Below, piece by piece: positions 27,391 to 37,484 of a DNA stretch of 64,000 nt. The translations under genes were made by a program, and so were the position numbers. The stretch covers positions 1-64,000 of the forward strand of contig NZ_JAPEIQ010000046.1 in the NCBI RefSeq assembly GCF_026041215.1, written 5' to 3'. The notes below the pieces were generated by a model that worked only from the letters and a program-made list of their open reading frames with translations, did not search any database and was not told the origin of the DNA. The DNA comes from Hoyosella sp. YIM 151337 (GTDB lineage: Bacteria; Actinomycetota; Actinomycetes; Mycobacteriales; Mycobacteriaceae). The first letter of the stretch is position 1. Every line of letters begins with the position of its first letter.

Positions 27391-29820
27391 TCATGTCTCA
27401 CTAATACGCCGCTCAATACGACCCACAATCTCGACCAGCACGATACCGAGTACAGCGAGCGATGCAGCAATCGTGATCATTCGCGGATTCGATGGATCCA
27501 GAAGAAAAATTTCCTGAGTCAAGGAATTCGAAAAGAGCACCACGTAGGCCAGCGCCGATCCCCCAATCAGCACCACCTTCCACCAGGTATAAGGACGAGC
27601 CACCATTGCGAGGACCCACATGGCAATCGCGATCAGCGTTATCAGCGCGGCGGTGGAGGCCTGAACTCGTGATTCCACCGAACCAGCGGCGTCGTACACC
27701 AGAGCAAAACATGTGAACGTCGCCGCACCAATGATCACCCCAGACGGTATAGCCCGGCGCATCACCCGCTGAACAAAACCAGTACGGGCGCGTTCATAAT
27801 TTGGCGCAAGCGACAAAATGAACGCCGGTATACCGATAGTGAACCACGCGATGATCGTCACATGACGCGGCAAGAACGGGTACGGAAGCGCACCGTTTCC
27901 GAGGAGGTGCGCGATAACTCCCGCTCCACCGAAAAAGAGCGCAAGAAAAACCGAATAGACCGTCTTCGTCAGAAAGAGATTAGCGACGCGCTCGATATTG
28001 CCGATCACCCGCCGGCCCTCGGCCACCACGTACGGCAACGTCGCAAACCTGTTGTCGAGTAAGACGATCTGCGCAACTGACCGCGAAGCCGGGCTGCCAC
28101 TACCCATCGCGACACCGATATCCGCATCCTTGAGCGCCAGCACATCGTTAACCCCGTCGCCCGTCATCGCGACGGTGTGGCCCTGGGCCTGCAAGGCCTG
28201 CACCATAGCTCGCTTCTGGTCCGGCGTTACGCGGCCAAAGGTCGCGTTGTGCTCCACAGTTGCAATCAGTTCCTTGGAGGTTTCAGGCAGTCCGCGCGCG
28301 TCAACGGCCGCTCCCCCGCGCAACCCCAGCGAGCCCGCCACCGCCCCCACCGACCTCGCGTTATCACCGGAGATTACCTTGACCTCCACGCCCTGGTCGG
28401 CGAAGAACTCGATGGTGGGTCGCGCATCGGGCCGCACACGTTGCTCGAGAATCACCAGTGCGCGCGGCGTCACCACACCAGGGGCTCCAGCGGTATCAAC
28501 TGCACGGTCTGATGTCGCGAGCAGCAGCACACGAAGACCACTGGATCCAGCCTCGTCGGCCTGCCTCGCAGCCTCCGTATCGGGCGCCACCAACACGTCA
28601 GGTGCGCCCAACAGCCAGTTGCCATGCTTCCCGAAAGACATCCCTGACCACTTGCGAGCTGACGAAAACGGTGCGACTGCAGTCCGCTGCCACCCTGCGG
28701 GACGCTCGGGAAAGGCCTCCAAGATCGCCTCCACGCTGGCATTGGGGCGCGGGTCGTCAGCAGCCAGCGCGGCGAGCGCATTGTGCTCCGCCGCGTCATG
28801 CAGATCTGGATCACTGGAAAGCAGCCGAACCTCGGCCAGCCGCATACCGTTCTCCGTAAGCGTCCCAGTCTTGTCCGCACACACAACGTCCACCCGCGCG
28901 AGACCCTCGATCGCTGGCAACTCCTGAACGAGACACTTCCGTCGGCCCAGACGAACGACACCGACCGCGAATGCGATCGACGTCATCAGCACAAGTCCTT
29001 CGGGAACCATCGGAACGAGAGCTGCCACCATACCGCGCAGTGCCACCGTCAGCGATTCCTCGCTCATAAACAGTTGACTGCAAATAATGAGCAGACCAGC
29101 GGGAACTAGCAAGTAGGTGATGAACCGCAGAATGGTATTGATCCCGCTGCGCAATTCCGAACGCACCAGCGTGAATCTGCTTGCTTCCTCCGCGAGCCGC
29201 GCCGCATACGCGTCACGGCCCACCCTGGTAGCCCGGTACGAACCGGAACCAGCCACGACGAAGCTCCCAGACAGCACCTGAGCCCCGGGCCCCTTCGGCA
29301 CTGGATCCGCTTCACCTGTCAGCAGCGACTCGTCGACTTCGAGTACCTCGGCCGCCAGCATGACGCCGTCGACGACGACCTGATCCCCGGCACCTAGTTC
29401 GATCACGTCGTCGAGCACCACCTCGTTCGGTGGCAGCGCGACACTCACTCCATCACGGCGGACCATTGGTTTGGCCTGACCGATGATGCTGAGCTTGTCG
29501 AGAGTGCGTTTCGCACGCAACTCCTGTACCAGACCAATCACGCTGTTCGCGACGATGAGAAGCCCGAACAACCCGTCGATGGGGGACCCTGTCGCGAGCA
29601 CGATGACCAGGAGGACGCCAAGAATCGCGTTGATCCGTGTGAAAACGTTCGCCCGGATGATGTCCCGCACTGAGCGGCCAGCACGGACGGGAACGTCGTT
29701 CGTCTCACCACAGCTTACCCGCTCCGCGACCTCGGCAACAGACAGCCCATTCAATTCAGCTGATTCGACAACGCTGGTTCGCATCGAAGCGCCCGCGCCG
29801 TTACCGAACTTCGTACTCAA
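27391..29820 (-). CDS. ctpE: Cation-transporting P-type ATPase, CtpE-like (Ca2+)
   Basis: An 809-residue P-type ATPase. The phosphorylation motif D-K-T-G-T-L-T, actuator L-L-T-G-E-A-D-P, and hinge [16 protein letters not shown] are intact, with N-terminal [12 protein letters not shown] matching mycobacterial CtpE, reported to take up calcium. No N-terminal metal-binding domain is present. TTG 29820 has a GGAG 8 nt upstream; ATG 29784 would give 797 residues, the length I recall for CtpE, and is the main alternative. Neighbours (antitoxin-like downstream, MBL protein upstream) match the Rv0906-Rv0909 order. Confidence 0.9.
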   Translation of the reverse strand: MSTKFGNGAGASMRTSVVESAELNGLSVAEVAERVSCGETNDVPVRAGRSVRDIIRANVFTRINAILGVLLVIVLATGSPIDGLFGLLIVANSVIGLVQELRAKRTLDKLSIIGQAKPMVRRDGVSVALPPNEVVLDDVIELGAGDQVVVDGVMLAAEVLEVDESLLTGEADPVPKGPGAQVLSGSFVVAGSGSYRATRVGRDAYAARLAEEASRFTLVRSELRSGINTILRFITYLLVPAGLLIICSQLFMSEESLTVALRGMVAALVPMVPEGLVLMTSIAFAVGVVRLGRRKCLVQELPAIEGLARVDVVCADKTGTLTENGMRLAEVRLLSSDPDLHDAAEHNALAALAADDPRPNASVEAILEAFPERPAGWQRTAVAPFSSARKWSGMSFGKHGNWLLGAPDVLVAPDTEAARQADEAGSSGLRVLLLATSDRAVDTAGAPGVVTPRALVILEQRVRPDARPTIEFFADQGVEVKVISGDNARSVGAVAGSLGLRGGAAVDARGLPETSKELIATVEHNATFGRVTPDQKRAMVQALQAQGHTVAMTGDGVNDVLALKDADIGVAMGSGSPASRSVAQIVLLDNRFATLPYVVAEGRRVIGNIERVANLFLTKTVYSVFLALFFGGAGVIAHLLGNGALPYPFLPRHVTIIAWFTIGIPAFILSLAPNYERARTGFVQRVMRRAIPSGVIIGAATFTCFALVYDAAGSVESRVQASTAALITLIAIAMWVLAMVARPYTWWKVVLIGGSALAYVVLFSNSLTQEIFLLDPSNPRMITIAASLAVLGIVLVEIVGRIERRISET

Positions 29821-29857
29821 CGATTCATCTCCGCGCTTCCCCCAACGCCGGACGTCC

Positions 29858-30976
29858 TCACGACACGCCCAGCCACCATTCGTTACGCGGAAGCGGCTTG
29901 AGCAGGTCAACACGCTGACCCGGCATTGGCACAACGCTGCGCACACTCTGCGCTTCCTTCGCCTGCATCAAACGGACGATCGGTTCCGCCCATGGATGAA
30001 AGCCAAGGTTGAATGTACCCCAGTGAATCGGCAGCAAGACGCCGTTAGATGGCGTGCCGTTCAGCACACAGTGGGTCTGCACCGCCTCCTCAGGGGTCAT
30101 GTGCACGTCCGGCCACTGCTCGCTGTAGGCACCAATCGGCAGCAGTGTCAGATCGAACGGGCCGTACTTCTCACCGACCTCACTAAAGCGGTCGGTATAC
30201 CCCGTGTCACCGCCAAAAAAGACAGAATGGCGCGGTCCACGCAGCACCCACGACGACCACAGCGTGACGTTACGCGCGAGACCACGCCCGGAGAAATGCC
30301 GCGCCGGCGTACACGTAACCGTGAGATCGCCGATCGTCACGTCCTGATTCCAATCAAGCTCGATGATCCGCTCAACCGGCACGCCCCACGCGCGCAAATG
30401 ACTGCCCACACCGAGCGGCACAACAAACGGAGCGGGTTGCAGTCGCACGAGCTCACGAATTGTTCGCCGATCGAGGTGGTCGTAGTGATCATGAGAGATC
30501 ACCACCGCATCGATCTGCTGAAGCTGCGACACTTTCACCGGGACAGGGTGCATCCGGCGCGGTCCCAGTCTTGACGACGGTGATACGCGCTCGCTCCACA
30601 CCGGGTCAGTCAGCACACGGAAGCCATCGACCTCGACAAGCACCGAGGAGTGCCCCAGCCACGACGCCGCCAGCTCTGCAGCAGCCGCAGGCGCGAGCGG
30701 AACCGCCAGCGGCACCTCCCGCGAGGGCGCACCAGTGTTGCCCCGGAGCACAATCGCAAAGAAAAGATCCGGTGCCTGGCGTGCGGAAAACGGGACCGCG
30801 GGTTCCGCGTTGCGAAACGTGCCGCCCCAGTAATTCGGCGATCCGGCAGCGTAAGGGCGGATTCGCGCACGCGGTGCGCCCAGTGCGCGATACATCTCCC
30901 ACACCGACCACGCGAAGCCAGCCGTGCTAACGGCGGCAGCCGTTCCTAACCCAGCCCAGCCCAGTTTACGAAGCAC
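29858..30976 (-). CDS. MBL-fold metallohydrolase (Rv0906-like, NAPE-PLD/UlaG-type)
   Basis: A 372-residue protein with an N-terminal membrane helix (about residues 5-28) and a metallo-beta-lactamase fold: W-L-G-H-S-S-V-L-V, the metal motif [17 protein letters not shown] and a final H-W-G-T-F. These residues fit a two-metal phosphodiesterase-type hydrolase of the NAPE-PLD/UlaG group, anchored outside the cytoplasmic membrane. The GTG at 30976 starts just before the helix. Rv0906 lies in the same position in mycobacteria. The substrate is not predictable from sequence. Confidence 0.88.
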   Translation of the reverse strand: MLRKLGWAGLGTAAAVSTAGFAWSVWEMYRALGAPRARIRPYAAGSPNYWGGTFRNAEPAVPFSARQAPDLFFAIVLRGNTGAPSREVPLAVPLAPAAAAELAASWLGHSSVLVEVDGFRVLTDPVWSERVSPSSRLGPRRMHPVPVKVSQLQQIDAVVISHDHYDHLDRRTIRELVRLQPAPFVVPLGVGSHLRAWGVPVERIIELDWNQDVTIGDLTVTCTPARHFSGRGLARNVTLWSSWVLRGPRHSVFFGGDTGYTDRFSEVGEKYGPFDLTLLPIGAYSEQWPDVHMTPEEAVQTHCVLNGTPSNGVLLPIHWGTFNLGFHPWAEPIVRLMQAKEAQSVRSVVPMPGQRVDLLKPLPRNEWWLGVS

Positions 30977-31070
30977 ACCGCTAACTGTATGTCGCGAACC
31001 GAAATCGTGCGGTATCGAGCGATACGGCAGTGCTGTCTGTGCCTTCTGCGCTTTCGGCGCTCGCTAGGAG

Positions 31071-31799
31071 CTACTCGCCGCGGAACACTGGCGGCCGCTT
31101 CTCTTTCCGGGCTGCGCGCGCTTCTGCCATGTCCGCGCTCGCCCAGGCCGCACGATGCGCCTCCTGCTGTTCCTGTGTTGGTTCGGAATCCGGCATGTGA
31201 TTGAAAACCAGCTTCATGTGCCGGAGCGAAAGCGGCGCCAGCTTAGCGATTTCACGTGCCCACTCATGCGCCGCCGCACTATCGCCGATCCCGTTCACCA
31301 GCCCGAACTGAACAGCATTCTCTGCGGTAATTGTCTGGACTCCCATGAGCATCGCCCGGGCCACGCCGCCGCCGGCAAGTTCTGAGAGACGCGCGATTGT
31401 CCAGTTATCCATTGCCAGCCCCAGCTTCGCCACTGGAATCATAAAGGACGCATCGGGCACCGCGACGCGAAGATCCGCCGCGATTGCCAACTGCACACCT
31501 GCTCCGACAGCAGGGCCATTGACCGCCGCGATCACCGGCAGCGGCGTTTTCTGGACCGCGTCGAGCATTCCGTAATGCGCAGCCAAAAAATCCCGGTCAT
31601 ACGCGGCGCTCGTCAAATCCGCACCGGCTGAGAAAACTGTGCCCTGGCCAGTGATGACAACAACCCGGGCGCCCGACTCCTCCGCGGACCGGATTCCGTC
31701 CCTGATCCCGGTACAAACCTCAGTGTTGAGCGCATTGCGCCGTTCGTGACGCTGTATCTCAAGTGTGGTGACGTCGTCGTCCCTGGTGATGCCGATCAT
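31071..31799 (-). CDS. echA6: EchA6-type enoyl-CoA hydratase homologue lacking catalytic glutamates
   Basis: A 242-residue crotonase-fold protein closely matching recalled M. tuberculosis EchA6 (M-I-G-I-T start, R-R-N-A-L-N, G-L-A-x-D-N-W-x-I-x-R-L-S). The two catalytic Glu of true hydratases are replaced: P-V-A-K-L-G in place of P-E-x-x-x-G (Val 123) and A-R-A-M in place of A-x-E-M (Ala 149). EchA6 is reported to bind acyl-CoA and feed mycolic acid synthesis without hydrating it, and that role fits here. The oxyanion-forming segments are kept. ATG 31799 is the start. Confidence 0.88.
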   Translation of the reverse strand: MIGITRDDDVTTLEIQRHERRNALNTEVCTGIRDGIRSAEESGARVVVITGQGTVFSAGADLTSAAYDRDFLAAHYGMLDAVQKTPLPVIAAVNGPAVGAGVQLAIAADLRVAVPDASFMIPVAKLGLAMDNWTIARLSELAGGGVARAMLMGVQTITAENAVQFGLVNGIGDSAAAHEWAREIAKLAPLSLRHMKLVFNHMPDSEPTQEQQEAHRAAWASADMAEARAARKEKRPPVFRGE

Positions 31800-31956
31800 G
31801 CCTGCAGAGCCTATCGGGACCGGTCACGGTTTACAGGAACTGGCCCCAGACTGACCTCGGTGTTAGGCCGCGGCGTCGCCGGGTAGGTCGTAGGTAAGGT
31901 GCACACAAGCCCGGGACGATCGGCCAGGACTTGGGCAACCGAAGGAGAGTGACCTT

Positions 31957-32142
31957 ATGGCAGAAAAACAATCTGAAGATCAGCCTCGGGACCCGAGCGA
32001 CGCCCGCCTGAACCCAGGCAAGCACATTGATGAGGAAGAACAGCGCATCGAGCGAGAGCGCACTGAAGAGGGCGTGCCCGGGAATGCAGCCGAACGCGAA
32101 GCCGTCGAGCCGGTGGAGCCCGACGACCAGGCGCCCGAATAA
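31957..32142 (+). CDS. Small acidic hypothetical protein
   Basis: A 61-residue, highly charged, probably disordered protein (many Glu/Asp/Arg, D-E-E-E-Q-R-I-E-R-E-R centre, no hydrophobic core). It has a good start: AAGGAG about 10 nt before the ATG. No function is recognised. It is a lone plus-strand gene between the minus-strand echA6 and aldo/keto reductase. A 121-residue frame on the other strand overlaps it but has no Shine-Dalgarno. Confidence 0.65.
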   Translation: MAEKQSEDQPRDPSDARLNPGKHIDEEEQRIERERTEEGVPGNAAEREAVEPVEPDDQAPE

Positions 32143-32152
32143 GCAGCGGAGG

Positions 32153-32986
32153 TCAGAAGACGTCCGGGTCCGGCCCGATGCGGCCATTAGCGACATCCAG
32201 TGCGCTGATGGCCGCGACCTGGTCGTCAGTCAGTTCAAAATCGAACACTGCCAGGTTTTCGCGGATCCGGCTTGGTGTCACCGACTTGGGGATCACAACA
32301 TTGCCGAGCTGCAGGTGCCAGCGCAAGATCACTTGGGCGACGGTTTTACCGGTCGCGGCGGCGATGTCAGTGAGGAGCGGATCATTCAGGATGGTGCCCT
32401 GCCCGAGCGGGCTCCACGCTTCAGTGACAATCCCGTACTGAGCGTGGAAGTCGCGTAGCTCCGGCTGGGAGAAGCCTGGGTGCAACTCGATTTGATTCAG
32501 CACTGGAACTTCGCCGGTTTCGTCAATGACCCGCTGCAGGTGCGGAATCTGGAAATTTGACACGCCAATCGAGCGCACGCGGCCTTCTGCCTTCAGCTTC
32601 TGAAATGCCTTAAACGTCTCCACGTACAGGCCCTCCGACGGTTTAGGCCAGTGGATCAGATACAGATCGACATACTCCAGACCCATCCTCGTCAAGCTAT
32701 CGTCGAACGCACGCAGAGTGCGTGTCATGCCCTGATCTTCATTCCACAGTTTCGTCGTGACGAAGATGTCGCCGCGATCAATTCCTGACTCGCGGATCGC
32801 GCGGCCAGTGCCGAGTTCGTTGTCGTAGATACGGGCCGTGTCGATGCTGCGGTATCCCGCGTCAAGCGCAGTGGCCACAGCGCGATACGCCTCCTCGTCG
32901 GGCACCTGCCACACGCCGAAACCAAGCTGCGGGATCGCGTGGCCGTCGGAAAAAGTCACAAAAGGAATCTCTGGCTTATCACTCAC
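32153..32986 (-). CDS. Aldo/keto reductase (AKR5-like)
   Basis: A 277-residue NADPH-dependent TIM-barrel reductase. The tetrad is visible: D in S-I-D-T-A-R-I-Y, Y in the same segment, K in T-T-K-L-W-N, H in Y-L-I-H-W-P. The cofactor region I-P-K-S-V-T-P-S-R-I-R-E-N is intact near the C-terminus. Such enzymes reduce keto-acids or aldehydes. GTG 32986 gives the usual N-terminus (about 5 residues before the first strand); the reading to 33079 has an atypical Cys-rich leader. It is divergent from accD3 across 80 bp. Confidence 0.9.
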   Translation of the reverse strand: MSDKPEIPFVTFSDGHAIPQLGFGVWQVPDEEAYRAVATALDAGYRSIDTARIYDNELGTGRAIRESGIDRGDIFVTTKLWNEDQGMTRTLRAFDDSLTRMGLEYVDLYLIHWPKPSEGLYVETFKAFQKLKAEGRVRSIGVSNFQIPHLQRVIDETGEVPVLNQIELHPGFSQPELRDFHAQYGIVTEAWSPLGQGTILNDPLLTDIAAATGKTVAQVILRWHLQLGNVVIPKSVTPSRIRENLAVFDFELTDDQVAAISALDVANGRIGPDPDVF

Positions 32987-33068
32987 GCCCCTATGAAACA
33001 CTGACGCACGCCCGCTCATTCCCTGACACGCACAGCACCACCCCGTTCCGTCCCGTAGCGTGCTAACC

Positions 33069-34559
33069 GTGCCGACCACAGCTCAGGAACTGTTTGATCG
33101 AGTGCTCGATACGGGGTCGTACCTCTCCTGGGACGCTCCACCGATCGACCTGCCCGCCCACACGAAGTATCACGACGATCTGGTCGCAGCCCGGCAAAAA
33201 TCCGGTACGGACGAGTCGGTGCGCACCGGTGAGGGCAGAATACGCGGCCGGCGAGTCGCGGTGATCGCGTGTGAGTTCCGCTTCCTCGCCGGTTCTGTGG
33301 GTGTCGCCGCAGCCGAACGAATCGTCGCCGCTATCGAACGCGCCACCGCGGAACGGCTGCCGCTGCTGGCATCACCCACGTCGGGCGGCACGCGTATGCA
33401 AGAAGGTACCGTAGCCTTCCTGCAGATGGTGAAGATTGCCGCCGCGATCAAGCTCCACAAAGACGCACACCTCGCCTACCTGGTTTACCTCCGGCACCCC
33501 ACCACAGGCGGTGTCTTCGCGTCCTGGGGCTCGCTTGGACACATCACCGTCGCTGAACCCGGCGCACTGATCGGTTTCCTCGGCCCGCGCGTGTACGAAT
33601 CCCTGTACGGGGAGAGCTTTCCAGAAGGTGTCCAGACGGCGGAGAACCTCTACCAGCGCGGCGTCATCGACGGTGTGGTCCCCGTGCGGTGGTTACGTCC
33701 GATTCTCGACCGGGCGCTGCGCGTGGTATGCGGAACCACGGGTGCCCCCGGCGAACTCGAGCCAGCCCCGGTGCTCGATGAACTCCCAGACATCCCAGCG
33801 TGGGAGTCCGTGGTCGCGTCTCGTAATCCGGTGCGCCCAGGGGCCCGCCATGTGCTTCGGCACGGCGCTACGACCCTCACGCCGCTAAGCGGGACCGGTC
33901 AGGGAGAGGCCGACCGTTCGATGCTTCTGTGTTTAGCCCGGGTTCGGGGCACGCCATGCGTTGTGCTCGCGCAAGACCGGGCGCTCACCCGGGACTCCGG
34001 TGCGTTCGGCCCAGCCGCGCTGCGCGAAGCCCGCCGTGGCATGCACCTCGCCGCCGAACTTCGCCTGCCGCTCGTATTGATCATCGACACAGTGGGCGCC
34101 GCGCTTTCGAAAGACGCCGAGGAACGAGGCCTCGCTGGCGAAATCGCGCGCAGTCTCGCTGACCTTGTCACACTGAAGTGCCCCACAGTGTCCGTGCTAT
34201 TGGGGCAGGGCACTGGCGGCGGCGCGCTCGCAGTGCTCCCGGCGGACCGGGTGCTGTGCGCAGAAAATGGCTGGCTCGCACCGCTGCCTCCGGAGGGGGC
34301 AAGCGCCATCATGTTCCGCGATACCGCCCGTGCTCCAGAAATTGCAGCCGAACAGGGAATTCGCGCGCGCGATCTCCTTGCCTCCGGGATCGTGGACGCA
34401 ATCATCCCGGAGCAGCCAGACGCTTCGGCAGAGCCGATTCTCTTCAGCCAGCGCGTCGCCGCCGCGATCGCGCGGGAGGTACGAGCCCTGGCGCTGATTC
34501 CGGAGCAGAAGCGTTACGCGGCGCGGCTGCACCGATACCGCACGCTTGGGCTGCCGTGA
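33069..34559 (+). CDS. accD3: Acyl-CoA carboxylase carboxyltransferase subunit AccD3
   Basis: A 496-residue carboxyltransferase with both crotonase-like halves. The N-terminal half has S-G-G-T-R-M-Q-E-G and W-G-S-L-G-H-I-T, the C-terminal half L-G-Q-G-T-G-G-G-A-L-A. It transfers CO2 from carboxybiotin to an acyl-CoA; the partner biotin carboxylase is elsewhere. It aligns throughout with recalled Rv0904c (A-E-R-L-P-L-L-A-S, L-A-P-L-P-P-E-G-A-S-A-I). GTG 33069 fits the mycobacterial N-terminus better than GTG 33060, but neither has a clear Shine-Dalgarno. The true substrate is not certain. Confidence 0.9.
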   Translation: MPTTAQELFDRVLDTGSYLSWDAPPIDLPAHTKYHDDLVAARQKSGTDESVRTGEGRIRGRRVAVIACEFRFLAGSVGVAAAERIVAAIERATAERLPLLASPTSGGTRMQEGTVAFLQMVKIAAAIKLHKDAHLAYLVYLRHPTTGGVFASWGSLGHITVAEPGALIGFLGPRVYESLYGESFPEGVQTAENLYQRGVIDGVVPVRWLRPILDRALRVVCGTTGAPGELEPAPVLDELPDIPAWESVVASRNPVRPGARHVLRHGATTLTPLSGTGQGEADRSMLLCLARVRGTPCVVLAQDRALTRDSGAFGPAALREARRGMHLAAELRLPLVLIIDTVGAALSKDAEERGLAGEIARSLADLVTLKCPTVSVLLGQGTGGGALAVLPADRVLCAENGWLAPLPPEGASAIMFRDTARAPEIAAEQGIRARDLLASGIVDAIIPEQPDASAEPILFSQRVAAAIAREVRALALIPEQKRYAARLHRYRTLGLP

Positions 34560-34604
34560 GCCTGTCTTCAGCTGTTCCTCACAAAGAACTGGCAGGATGT
34601 GGCC

Positions 34605-35315
34605 ATGGACGATTCCGCCACCGTACTCGTGGTCGACGATGACGCCGACGTCCTCACGTCCCTGCAACGCGGCCTCCGCCTCTCCGGGTTCGAGGTGATC
34701 ACTGCAGAAGACGGCGAATCTGCGCTGCGAACGATCCGCAGCCGCGAGCCTGACGCTGTGGTTCTGGACGTGACGATGCCCCGGCTCGATGGGGTGAGTG
34801 TGGTGACCGCGCTACGGGCGATGGGCAGCGACATTCCGATATGCGTGCTGAGCGCGCGCAGCTCCGTCGACGACCGGATAGCTGGGCTAGAAGCCGGCGC
34901 AGACGATTACCTCACCAAGCCGTTCGCGCTGGGCGAGCTGATCGCGCGGGTGCGGGCAATGCTCCGTCGGCGCCCGGAACAACCCGCCGGGACAACACCA
35001 GCCACCGCGCCCCGTGAGTTGCTTGCCGCTGGACCACTAGAAATCGATATTGCCGCGCGCCGCGCGACGATTGATGGACATGAGCTCGACCTCACCAAGC
35101 GGGAGTTCGAACTTCTCACGACTCTGATGCGGCACCGTGACGCGGTGCTTTCACGACGCCAGCTGCTCGAGATCGTGTGGGGCTACGATTTCGATGCTGA
35201 CACGAACGTCGTCGATGTGTTCGTCGGCTACCTGCGGAAGAAAATGGAAGCGAGCGGCGCACCCCGAATGCTGCACACTGTGCGCGGCGTCGGGTTCATT
35301 TTGCGGACACGCTAG
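34605..35315 (+). CDS. prrA: Response regulator PrrA (OmpR family)
   Basis: A 236-residue regulator: REC domain with V-V-D-D-D near residue 10, phospho-acceptor Asp 55 (V-V-L-D-V-T-M-P), K in Y-L-T-K-P-F, and a C-terminal OmpR winged helix ([10 protein letters not shown], then [11 protein letters not shown]). ATG 34605 has AGGA about 8 nt upstream; a GTG at 34599 is less likely. The TAG overlaps the prrB GTG by one base. PrrA is essential in mycobacteria and acts in hypoxia and nitrogen responses. Confidence 0.92.
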   Translation: MDDSATVLVVDDDADVLTSLQRGLRLSGFEVITAEDGESALRTIRSREPDAVVLDVTMPRLDGVSVVTALRAMGSDIPICVLSARSSVDDRIAGLEAGADDYLTKPFALGELIARVRAMLRRRPEQPAGTTPATAPRELLAAGPLEIDIAARRATIDGHELDLTKREFELLTTLMRHRDAVLSRRQLLEIVWGYDFDADTNVVDVFVGYLRKKMEASGAPRMLHTVRGVGFILRTR

Positions 35316-36715
35316 TGGCGGGCGAGGGAGCGGTCGACACGGTGCGGAACATGCGGCGGCGGGGGGTCCTGCAACGGATCAGGCTCGCGTCGCCGTCCCT
35401 GCTTACGCGCGCCGCGCTTGCGGCAGCGGCCGGCGCGACGATCGTCGTGGTCACGGTCGCGGTCTTCGTCTGGTCGGGCGTGCAACGGGAAGCCTATGCC
35501 CAACTCGATCAGCGTCTCGACGTCGTAGGCACCATTGCCGCAACAGTCGCGAACCAGTCGCTATACGAGGCCCGCGAGCAGATACCCGACGATTATGAAG
35601 CGACGTACCGCGCCGGCCCCGTCGTCATCCGGGCACACCGCGTTACCATCCCGGAACTGCCGGAAGGCTACGCGACGGAAGTTATCGACGGTACCGAGTA
35701 CCGGGTCCGTACGATTGCCGTACCAGACCGTCCGCGAACCACGATTTCCGTTGCTGCGCCGACCGAAGCAACCGAAGAACAGATACGTGACGAACGCCGC
35801 AACACCATCCTCGTGAGCATGCTTGCGATCGCAGCAGCGGCGGGGCTCGGATGGCTGCTTGGCGGATTCGCGATCAGGCCGCTCCGCCAGCTCGCCGGGC
35901 AAACGCGCATTATCGACCCGGAAACGGCGACGCCGCGGCCGCACGTTACGGGAGCGAGGGAGGCTGAGGAGCTCGCCGCCGCGATCTCCGGCATGCTTGA
36001 GCGAATTAGCCGCGAGAAACAGCGCACGTCAGAGGCACTGCACACCGCGCGGGATTTCGCTGCGGTGTCGGCTCATGAATTGCGGACGCCGCTGACCGCG
36101 ATGCGAACAAATCTGGAGGTCCTCGAAACGCTCGACCCCCCAGAGCCCGACCGCCGTGAAGTGATCGCCGAGACGCTCCAATCGGTGAAGCGGATCGAAC
36201 AAATCTTGCACGCCCTCGAGAGGCTCGCCGCAGGCAGCCTCACCGCCACAACCGACTACGAGGATGTAGATCTCGCTGAAGTCCTCTACCGGAGCGCACA
36301 TGAGGCGCAGCGCCTCCATCCTGAGCTTGAAGTGCATGTGCACGATGCCGAACCGACAGTCATTCGAGGGCTCGCCGCGGGCCTGCGATTAGCAGTGGAC
36401 AATGCGATCACAAACGCAGTCCGGCACGGGGGCGCCGAACGTGTCGAGCTTTCGCTGCGGGACGGAGCTTCGGGCCAGGACGAAAATGCCGAGGGATGCG
36501 TCGACATCACCATCGACGACGACGGCTGCGGCATCCCCCTCGAAGATCGGGACAGAGTGTTCGAGCGATTCGCACGCGGTTCGCGCGTGCACGCACCCGG
36601 TTCCGGCCTGGGTCTCGCGCTCGTCGCACAGCAAGCAGAATTGCACGGTGGCAGAGCATTTCTCGCGGATAGCCCACTCGGGGGCGCCCGCCTAGTCCTG
36701 AGGGTTCGAATATGA
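35315..36715 (+). CDS. prrB: Sensor histidine kinase PrrB
   Basis: A 466-residue membrane kinase: two transmembrane helices (about residues 27-50 and 165-185) flanking a periplasmic domain, HAMP (R-P-L-R-Q-L-A), a DHp domain with His 254 in S-A-H-E-L-R-T-P-L-T-A-M, and an ATPase domain with V-D-N-A-I-T-N-A-V-R-H-G-G and G-S-G-L-G-L-A-L-V. It matches PrrB through the final P-L-G-G-A-R-L-V-L-R. GTG 35315 overlaps the prrA stop. The N-terminal 20 residues are longer than in M. tuberculosis, so a later start is possible. Confidence 0.92.
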   Translation: MAGEGAVDTVRNMRRRGVLQRIRLASPSLLTRAALAAAAGATIVVVTVAVFVWSGVQREAYAQLDQRLDVVGTIAATVANQSLYEAREQIPDDYEATYRAGPVVIRAHRVTIPELPEGYATEVIDGTEYRVRTIAVPDRPRTTISVAAPTEATEEQIRDERRNTILVSMLAIAAAAGLGWLLGGFAIRPLRQLAGQTRIIDPETATPRPHVTGAREAEELAAAISGMLERISREKQRTSEALHTARDFAAVSAHELRTPLTAMRTNLEVLETLDPPEPDRREVIAETLQSVKRIEQILHALERLAAGSLTATTDYEDVDLAEVLYRSAHEAQRLHPELEVHVHDAEPTVIRGLAAGLRLAVDNAITNAVRHGGAERVELSLRDGASGQDENAEGCVDITIDDDGCGIPLEDRDRVFERFARGSRVHAPGSGLGLALVAQQAELHGGRAFLADSPLGGARLVLRVRI

Positions 36716-37329
36716 GCAGGTGGCAAGACACGTGTGGCGGCCCTGGCGGCCGGAATGGCGAAGACTATCAGCGCCACTTCGAGCGGCTCGCTGCTACCGG
36801 AAAGGACACGCATGGTGAGGCCCGCTTGTGCGCGGAACTCGTTGCGCCTGGTGCACGTGTCCTCGATGCCGGCTGCGGTACCGGACGGGTCGCGATATGG
36901 CTGCAGGAACACGGCTATCACTGTGTAGGTGTCGACCTTGACGAATCGATGCTGGATGTCGCGCGGCGCCGCGCTCCCGAATTGAACTGGATTCACGGTG
37001 ACCTAGCAGACCTTGACGCGGCGAGCCTCGGTACGTTCGATCTCGTTGTCGCTGCGGGGAACGTGATACCGCTCGTTGCCAGCGGAACTGAGCAGCAGGT
37101 GGTCGAATGCCTGGCGTCGGTTCTCAAACACGGTGGAATACTGGTCGCGGGATTCGGGCTCGATGCCGCCCATCTCCCTTTGGACGATGCCCCGCTCACA
37201 CTCGATGATTACGACGGTTGGTGCGAAAGCTCGGGTCTGCGGCTGGAACATCGCTTCGCCACTTGGCACCGCGATCCGTATGTGGATGGCGGGTACGCCG
37301 TCAGCGTCCATCGTCGATTCGCTACGTAG
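36712..37329 (+). CDS. Class I SAM-dependent methyltransferase
   Basis: A 205-residue Rossmann-fold methyltransferase. Motif I is V-L-D-A-G-C-G-T-G-R-V-A, followed by G-V-D-L-D-E-S-M-L (ribose-binding acid) and F-D-L-V-V-A-A-G-N-V. Substrate unknown. The ATG overlaps the prrB stop by 4 nt, so it is translated with the two-component system, an arrangement that may tie it to PrrAB signalling. Confidence 0.85.
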   Translation: MSRWQDTCGGPGGRNGEDYQRHFERLAATGKDTHGEARLCAELVAPGARVLDAGCGTGRVAIWLQEHGYHCVGVDLDESMLDVARRRAPELNWIHGDLADLDAASLGTFDLVVAAGNVIPLVASGTEQQVVECLASVLKHGGILVAGFGLDAAHLPLDDAPLTLDDYDGWCESSGLRLEHRFATWHRDPYVDGGYAVSVHRRFAT

Positions 37330-37484
37330 GTTGTCACACAAGCCTCAGTCGGCTCCGGCACCCATGACCCCTGATCGACAGGCACGTACACATCGTCCGA
37401 TTATGGATGAGAAATGCACAGTTTAGACATGGCCTCCGAAAACCGTATAGGGGTCTTACCTGGCCCCGAGTTACGTGTGTGACA

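Noticed and set aside
31831-32196. A 121-residue minus-strand frame opposite the small acidic gene
   Set aside because: It has no Shine-Dalgarno, while the plus-strand frame has AAGGAG.
37330-37484. Gap between the methyltransferase and photolyase searched for a tRNA or small RNA
   Set aside because: No cloverleaf, no strong stem and no promoter-like pair was seen.
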